From Sapria himalayana (taxonomy: Eukaryota > Streptophyta > Magnoliopsida > Malpighiales > Rafflesiaceae), in NCBI GenBank assembly GCA_029783825.1, contig JAREIK010000801.1:10304891-10368890 (forward strand): a stretch of 64,000 nucleotides of DNA, read 5' to 3'. Positions 57,204 to 64,000 of this stretch are shown piece by piece. The notes below the pieces were generated by a model. It was not told the DNA's origin, searched no databases, and saw nothing but the letters and a program-made list of their open reading frames with translations. Every line of letters starts with the position of its first letter. Positions within the stretch are counted from its first letter, which is position 1. The translations under genes were made by a program, and so were the position numbers.

Positions 57204-57789
57204 GAGCATCTTTAAAAGGTTAGCTAAACCTTCCTATTTAGCTATTTTTCATAGCCGACCCTTAAATATTGTCTCCAATAGGCTATTTATCATGCTAATT
57301 ATTTCTCATTAGCACCATTTGGCTAGTAATTTTTAGCTATTGCAAAGATAATTGCTATTTCCATTTTAGTTATTTTAAGAATATTTTCTCAAATTTATCC
57401 TAACCATGTACACTAAACATTAAATAACCTAATATATATATATATAGCATAAATGTGTATATCACAAAAAACAAAACATATTGCTAATCTTTGTTCAAAT
57501 TTTAAACTTTTTTATTTCGTAACTATTTTAAATAAGATTGTTATTAAATAAATAAAAAAATTAAAATTTTGATGATATGGCTTAACACATCAACATGTGA
57601 CGTCAACGATATGGTGATGACATGACATACTATATAGTATTTTAGATTTTAGTATTGAAAGTTATTAAAATTAGTTAGAGTAGATAGTTAAAATAGATAG
57701 CATTGTTAGAAAGTGATTAATTAAAAAAGATAATACAATATTTTAATATATTTTGAGTAGCTATTTTAGATATCATTGATGAAATGCTC
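57204..57789. mobile_element. Tourist-like (PIF/Harbinger) MITE, copy B
   Basis: 586 bp with ends GAGCATCTTTAAAAGG and ATTGATGAAATGCTC and a TAA duplication on both sides (57201-57203, 57790-57792). The right-hand part is the inverted version of the left part of copy A at 48525. No coding capacity. Confidence 0.78.
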
Positions 57790-57839
57790 TAATCCATTTG
57801 CAAAAACCTCTACAAACCACTCGATTATCATCACAAAAA

Positions 57840-57976
57840 TAACAAATCAAAATATTTATATACAAGTATATATATAAATAAAAATACATGAATATATCTA
57901 GATATAAAAAGATATATATATTATATTTATATCAACAAACATATACATATATACATACATACATATAAATAAATAA

Positions 57977-58013
<37 letters not shown>

Positions 58014-58141
58014 AACCAATTTTATGTTTAATTACCGAAATATCCTTTCTATATTAAAAAAATTATGAAAAATAATATTAATAGTATTTTTGAATGTAAA
58101 CATTTTTTTTATAAAATACTGTTGAAATTTTTTTTTAATTT

Positions 58142-58185
<44 letters not shown>

Positions 58186-58548
58186 TATATATGTATGGTA
58201 TGTATGTATGTATGTATATATGCCATAAAATTATATATAATATGTTAAAAAAAGTTATATATGTATAATATATATAATTATATATAACATATATATAGAC
58301 ATTTTAAACATGTGACGTAAATTGCATACATATATAGTTGAAAACATGCATGCATATGTTATATATTGTTATATATGTTATAAGTATGTGTGTGTGTGTG
58401 TGTGTTTAAAACATTATAAAAAATTAATATATATATTTTGTATATAGTTATATGATTAAAATTTAAAAAAAATATTAACATGTATATGTTATATATATAT
58501 ATATATATATATTTATGTTATAGAATTTATATGTTATATAGACATAAT

Positions 58549-58583
<35 letters not shown>

Positions 58584-58654
58584 ACATATATATATATATA
58601 GCTACATATAGTATCAAATTATATACATTACACTATATACATATATATTATAAG

Positions 58655-58693
<39 letters not shown>

Positions 58694-58790
58694 TATAGTT
58701 ATATAGTTATATAGTTATATTTGTTATATATGTTTAAAATGTTAAAATATTTAATGTATATATGTTATATATATATCATTTTTAAAAATT
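57840..58790. repeat. Cluster of TA, CA and GT microsatellites
   Basis: (AT)n at 57975-58012, (GT)n at 58151-58182, TATG units at 58195-58220, (GT)n at 58386-58405, (AC)n at 58550-58573 and (TA)n at 58493-58512 and 58659-58689, with repeated ttatatagttatatag words at 58689-58725. No gene. Confidence 0.9.
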
Positions 58791-58847
58791 AATTTTACTG
58801 TTCACATTCAAAAATAAAGTTAATAACATCATTTTTTAAAAAAAGAA

Positions 58848-59056
58848 CATAAAAATGAGTAGTTGAAACATCACCTTGCACACATCAGAAATCTATTAGG
58901 TATTTTTGATTTTTCTTTTTAAAATGAGGTTCCTCCTCCTAGAAAAGCAACTCAATCTCAAATTCTTTTTTACTTATATTTTAATTCTTGTATTGTTTAT
59001 TTTAAGGTTGAATTTTCAATTTTCAAATTATTATTATGAGTTATGTTTTTATAACA
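58848..59056 (+). repeat. 5' LTR of copia 2
   Basis: Shares acatcacc(a/t)tg-cacatc, attttTGATTTTT, aaaatgaggttc and a ttaa-ggttgaattttc stretch with 63138-63362. Exact ends are uncertain by several bases. Confidence 0.7.
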
Positions 59057-59209
59057 TTATTATTGTGGTTAATATATGTCTAGGAAAGTTCTGTTAAAAG
59101 GACGATAAGAGTTTCAAGGTCTATGGTTTTTAAGAGAGTATTGCACCTCTCCACTTACTATTATTCTCGGTTACTCTTTGCTGTAAATGTGAAAATAGCA
59201 GTATAATTT

Positions 59210-62200
59210 GAAGTACAAAAATATAATGGGAGTAATTTTTCATTATGGAAAAAGATAATTAAGGTAATTTTAACGAAAGATAATTGATTATATGCAATTG
59301 AAAAAAATGTCCACTAGGATTCCTAAAGATAAGTGGAATGAGATGGATGAGAATATGATTGCCGATCTATGTTTGGGACTAGCTAATGGAGTATTATTAA
59401 GAATGATAGAAAAGAATATAATAAAAGAAATTTGAGATACTCTCACAATATTATACCAAACAAAGACTTTTCACAACAAGATCTTCTTAAAGAGAAGTCC
59501 TTACACTTTTCAAATAAAGGAATCTATTATGATAATTAATCATATCAACACTTTAATACTATATTTTCTTAACTTACTATGTTATGTCATAAAAAAGAAG
59601 TTAAACATGCATAGATTTTACTTCAAAGTCTACTTGATCAATATGATTAACTCATCACCAATCTGATGAACGGTATTTTGATAAACAGACTAATCTTCAA
59701 TGATATTGCCTCTACTATCTTAGAAGGAGAAAACAGACACAAAAATAAAGATGATATATGTACAAATACACAACAAGTAGAAGCATTGATGGTGATATGA
59801 GGAAGATCAATGAAGCATGGCACAATGAGAGTCATAATTATGGTAGATCAAAAGAAAGAAGAAGAAAAATATTAAGTGCTATAACTATGATAAGAAAAGA
59901 TACTTCAGGGGGGATTGTTGATTTAATAAAAATAGTGGAGATGATGAGTTATCAAATACTCAAGGGAATATTATAAATATTAATGATAATAGCAACAGCT
60001 TATACATCAAGGTGATAACAATAGTTGAAAGCAGAAATTAGTTTGGTAATATATGGTTGCTAGACTCGTGAGCTTTGTGGCACATGATATCTCAAAAATA
60101 TTGGTTTCACAAGTATGAAACAATTTTAGGAGGTTCTATGCACATAGGTGATGATCATGCTTTGAAGATTATTAGTATCAAAACTATCAAAATAAAAATA
60201 TTTGATGATATGATTTGTACCATTCAAGAGGTATGACATATAATATACTTGAAGAAAAATCTATTAACTTTAGGATAAAAAGATAGTTTTGGGTATAAAA
60301 CTCATAGTGAGAATGAAATGATAAAAATTGTAAGAGACACACTTATGATCATGAATGGAGAAAAAATCATAGCAAATTTATTTATGCTTAAGGGAGAAAT
60401 AGTATAGGAAGTTGACGCATGTGTTACATTAATTAGAAAAAAAGAAAAATCAATGATGACATGGCATCTCAAACTAGGTCATATGTCAGAACAAGATTTG
60501 AAGATTCTCTCTAACAAAAAAACTACTTTTGGGGTTCAAATCATAAAAGATATCTTTTTACGAGCCTTGTGTTACAAGTAAGTAGAATATATTTGTATTT
60601 AGTAGATCAATTATAAGAAGTAAATACATTCTAGACTTGATAAATTCTGATATATGGGAATCAAATCACTAGAAATGTCCCAAGGAAGAGCAAGATATTT
60701 TTTATATTTCATTGATGATTACTCAAGAAAATGTTTGAGAGTATCTAATTAAGAAAAGGTCAAATTTAACAAATATTTTTAAAGATATCAAAGTATGAGT
60801 GAAACTTGAATCTGAGAAAATAATTAAAGATTAACAGATAGATAATGAAAGATAATATATAGATGATAAGTTTCTTGCTATTTATAAACAATAAGGTATT
60901 AGACAATAATTCATAGTCACATACATGCCACAACAAAATGGAGTAGCAGAACAGTTGAACAGAATTCTTGTAGAATGGGAAAGAGCAATATTAAGGATTA
61001 CAAGTATACAATACTCTTTTTGGGTGAAAGCAGCCAACACTGCATATTATATGATAAATCAATCATCATCAATTATGATTGATTTGAAGATGCTGATAAA
61101 GATATGGACTGGTAAGCTAGTAGATTACTTACTTTATCTTTTTTTGAATGTCCTACAATTGTGATGTATAACACCAAAGAAAGAATAAAGTTAGATCTAA
61201 AATTTATAAAGTATATATTCTTAGGGTATGTTGAATAAGTGAATGGGTATTGCCTATGTGATCCCACCACCCACAAGATAATTATCAGTGAGGTGTAATT
61301 TTTTATAAAAAACAACTACAAAAAATTGACAACAATGACTGCATGTTGAAAGAAGCTCAGGAAGTAACACAATACAAGTAGAAAATATTCCATATTTTCT
61401 TCTAGTAGATGATGGAAAATCTTCAATATTTCATAAAGCTTTAAAATAGTTCTAATGCATCTTTATGGATGATACAAGGCCACCAACTTGGCACTCAAAG
61501 TATGTTATGGAGAGAAATATTACATATTGTATTTTAATAGAGAATGAAAAACCTTAAACATTTCATGAACTTCAAATAGTTCTAATGCATTTATGTGGAT
61601 GATAGTAATAGAGGAAGAAATTGAAGCTCTATACAATAACAAGACTTGGAAGCTAGTACTATTACCAATAGGAAGAAAATACATTAGTAAAAAATAGGTT
61701 TACAAGATCAAGCGTGATAACAATGATCAAGTAGAATGGTATCGTATACGATTGGTAGTAAATAGATATGCTTAGAAAAAATGCATTGATTTTAATTAGT
61801 TTTTTTTCTTTGTGGTTCTTCTTACAACAATCAGAGTAGTAATAACTTTGTATGCTATATTTGATTTATTTTTGAAGTAATTGGATGTTAAACTATATTT
61901 TTTCTAGGAGAAATTGAAGAAAAAAATTATATGTTACCACCAAAAGGATTTGTTGAAATGGGTAAGGAGAACTTGGTTTGTAAGTTAAAAAATCTATATG
62001 TGGTCTGAAATAAGCACCGAGGTGTTGATATAAGATATTTGATTCCTTTATCATTTATCTTGGGTACAATAGACTCGGTTCAAACTATGGTACATACTAC
62101 AAAAATTTTGAGGATGAAATGATTTCATTATTTTATTATTGTACATTAATGACATATTAGTAGCAGGTCATAACAAATATCGAATCCAATAATTGAAGGC

Positions 62201-62840
62201 AATGTTATCTAGGGAGTTTGATATGAATGACTTGGGACTAGCAAATAAGAATCTAAGGATATAGATCTACTAAGACAAAAAAATAGAAAATTTTAGTTTT
62301 CTCAAAATAACTACATTAACACGATTTTATGATGCTTCACATACAAGGCAGTAAGTCAATTTCTACATCACTTCCTGTTAATTTTAAGTTATCCTCAAGT
62401 GTCCTAGCTTAGAAAAATAGATGAAAAAAATATCTTTAGCATCATATGCATCAACAGCGAGAAGTTTAATATTTGTAATGATTTGTACAAGACTTAACAT
62501 TAAACAAGCTATGAGAGTGGTTAGTCGATTATTGACAAATCCTAGTAAAGATCATTGGAGCACTATGAATAAGATTCTCATATTTATAAGAGAAACCTCA
62601 AATATTTTATTATGTTATGGATGTTTGGATCTTATTGTCAAAGGCTATGTTGATGCAGACTATGCTGAAATATTGATATTAGCAAGTCTATCATGGGCTA
62701 TGTTACTCTTACTGGAGAAGCAGTGGGTTGGATTTCAAAGTTATAGTCTATTATGTCTACTTCTATGATAGAATTAGAGTATATTTCAACTACACAAGCA
62801 GTAAAGAGGTAATTTAGTTGTAGATGTTATTGGAAGAGCT
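59210..62840 (+). pseudogene. Copia 2 gag-pol relic
   Basis: Gag: KYNGSNFSLWKK (59214) and LLQSLLDQYD-LITNLMN (about 59615-59670). Protease: LLDS followed by a stop, then WHMISQKYWFHKYETILGGS (about 60060-60140). GAG-pre-integrase: MMTWHLKLGHMSEQDLKILS (about 60450-60510). Integrase: YMPQQNGVAEQLNRILVEWE (60922-60981) and SFWVKAANTAYYMINQS. RT: EEIEALYNNKTWKLV (about 61615-61660). RNase H: ASTARSLIFVMICTRLNIKQ (62445 on), KGYVDADYAE, and SMIELEYISTTQAVKR (about 62760-62808). It has many stops and frameshifts. The glycine of the protease DSG is lost at the stop. Confidence 0.84.
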
Positions 62841-63137
62841 TGGACATTAATAAAATAAAGTTACTTTATTTTGTGATAGTAATAGTATTTAATACTTAGT
62901 AAAAATTTAGTATTTCATTCGAAGACAAAAAAATTAGAGTACAATATCATTTTGTATGAGAAAGAGTTGAAGAAGAAATTGTATATATGCAAAAGATTTA
63001 TACTAATGATAACATAACAAATATTTTGACCAATTCGATCAATACTGACAAGTTTATATAGTATAGAACTTCATGTGACTTATCAAGATCGTAAGTAAGC
63101 ATAAACAAGTGAGAAAGATAATTTGTAAGTGGGAGAA

Positions 63138-63362
63138 TATAATGAAAAAATGGGTAGGTAAAACATCAACTTGCCCACATCGGAAATTCATTTGGGATTT
63201 TTGATTTTTTTTCTATAAAATGAGGTTCTACATCTTCCTCCTTGAAAAGCATCTCAATCTCAATTCTATTTTTACTCGTATTTCAATTCTTATATTATTT
63301 ATTTTGTTGTTAAGGGTTGAATTTTCTATTTTTAAAGTATTATTACTGGCTTTATTTTTATA
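63138..63362 (+). repeat. 3' LTR of copia 2
   Basis: Follows the purine tract; starts near TATAATGAAAAAATGGGTAG and ends near GGCTTTATTTTTATA. It aligns with 58848-59056 with many differences. Confidence 0.7.
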
Positions 63363-64000
63363 AAAAAATAATATTTTAAATATATTTATGGATTTTCATA
63401 ATTAATTATAAAATTGGACTAAAACATACATTTTTTTGGTTTTATGGTAAGTTTTATTAGAATTAAAAAATGATAAGTAAACAAAAAGATTTTTATTTTA
63501 AGCCCCAAAACATAATTTTCCATAAAATTTGTGTACTTAAGCGGCACAATTTTGTATTTGTTTTGTTTAGCTTTGTGTTGTACTTTAGTCAAAGTCATGT
63601 GTTCTTTGTTTTTTTAGTGCTTTGTTTTTGAATAAAATCAAGTGTTGTGCATATTCTATTTCTTATGTATTGGGATGATAATCAAGCAAGTATTTCATTT
63701 CCAGCCTTTCCAAGTCTCGGCCCTATATCAAAATCACATTTATATGTTGTATCTCTCACATTTAGAAGAATAAAAATTAAATTTTGGTTTGTGTTTTGAT
63801 GCAACAATTCAAAATAATAAAAAATAATTTTTTTAAATAACAAAAAAGAAATACAACAAACTCGAAGATAATTAAATTTTAATGCACTAAAATGCATCAA
63901 TCCAATTTTACCCACTCAGTATTTTAAAAAAAATAATTCTTACTTTTCAAATTAAGAAAATAATTTTCCAATTTAAAGACCAATTACTTATTTACAAAAT
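63363..64000. other. No recognisable gene
   Basis: AT-rich with an ordinary composition; the 234-bp - strand frame at about 63682-63915 has no family support. Confidence 0.6.

Larger units (their letters stand above)
58848..63362 (+). mobile_element. Ty1/copia retrotransposon 2, decayed
   Basis: Similar LTRs at about 58848-59056 and 63138-63362 bracket gag, protease, integrase, reverse transcriptase and RNase H in copia order. A purine tract aagtgggagaa lies just before the 3' LTR. The primer binding site is not clear, and a target duplication cannot be read in the A-rich flanks. All open frames are broken. Confidence 0.83.

Overview
The window is nuclear DNA of a flowering plant: AT-rich, spliced genes with long introns, and several layers of decayed transposons of plant-typical families (hAT, MULE, PIF/Harbinger, Ty1/copia, Ty3/gypsy). 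A monocot is possible, but nothing in the sequence settles the species. Only two cellular genes are recognisable, and they face each other tail to tail. The long open frames in simple repeats and GC-rich repeats are not genes.

On the + strand lies a gene for a two-dsRBD protein of the DRB4/HYL1 class. Exons are at 24558-24793, 24858-25074, 27293-27454 and 38319-38476, and all four join in phase into one open frame ending at a TAG. A further well-bounded, phase-compatible exon at 7812-7970 may be its N-terminal extension; if so the gene spans more than 30 kb. No start codon was identified. The introns hold a tandem array of about eight 240-270 bp tRNA/SINE-like units, a MULE MITE, and a minisatellite just before the last exon. 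If the 7812 exon belongs to the gene, the first intron also contains a nested retrotransposon and hAT block.

On the - strand a gene for NOM1/SGD1 (nucleolar MIF4G and MA3 domain protein) runs from an ATG at 55403 to a stop at 38702. Eight exons can be placed by splice sites, phase and family motifs. It is broken: a frameshift in an A-run in exon 1, a frameshift and a stop in exon 2, a lost acceptor and a stop in one MIF4G exon, a TGA in the MA3 exon, and two protein segments with no exon. It reads as a pseudogene filled by insertions.

Transposons with target-site duplications found by eye: two complete hAT elements (2738-6399 and 19890-23480, perfect 8-bp duplications); a 389-bp hAT MITE (10322-10710) inside a gypsy gag-protease relic; a complete decayed copia element (13932-19748) inside an older copia RNase H; four MULE-type MITEs (132-862, 31495-32281, 44555-45344, 53893-54468; about 9-bp duplications); and two Tourist-like MITEs (48525-48875, 57204-57789; TWA duplications). 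A second decayed copia element occupies 58848-63362. A 1.1-kb element with imperfect terminal inverted repeats and an extremely G-rich core lies at 55881-56990, just upstream of the NOM1 start. The rest is AT-rich intron or intergenic sequence without recognisable genes. I see no new multi-gene system; the most interesting points are the decayed NOM1 gene, the convergent pair, the SINE-like intron array, the perfect hairpins and the G-rich element.
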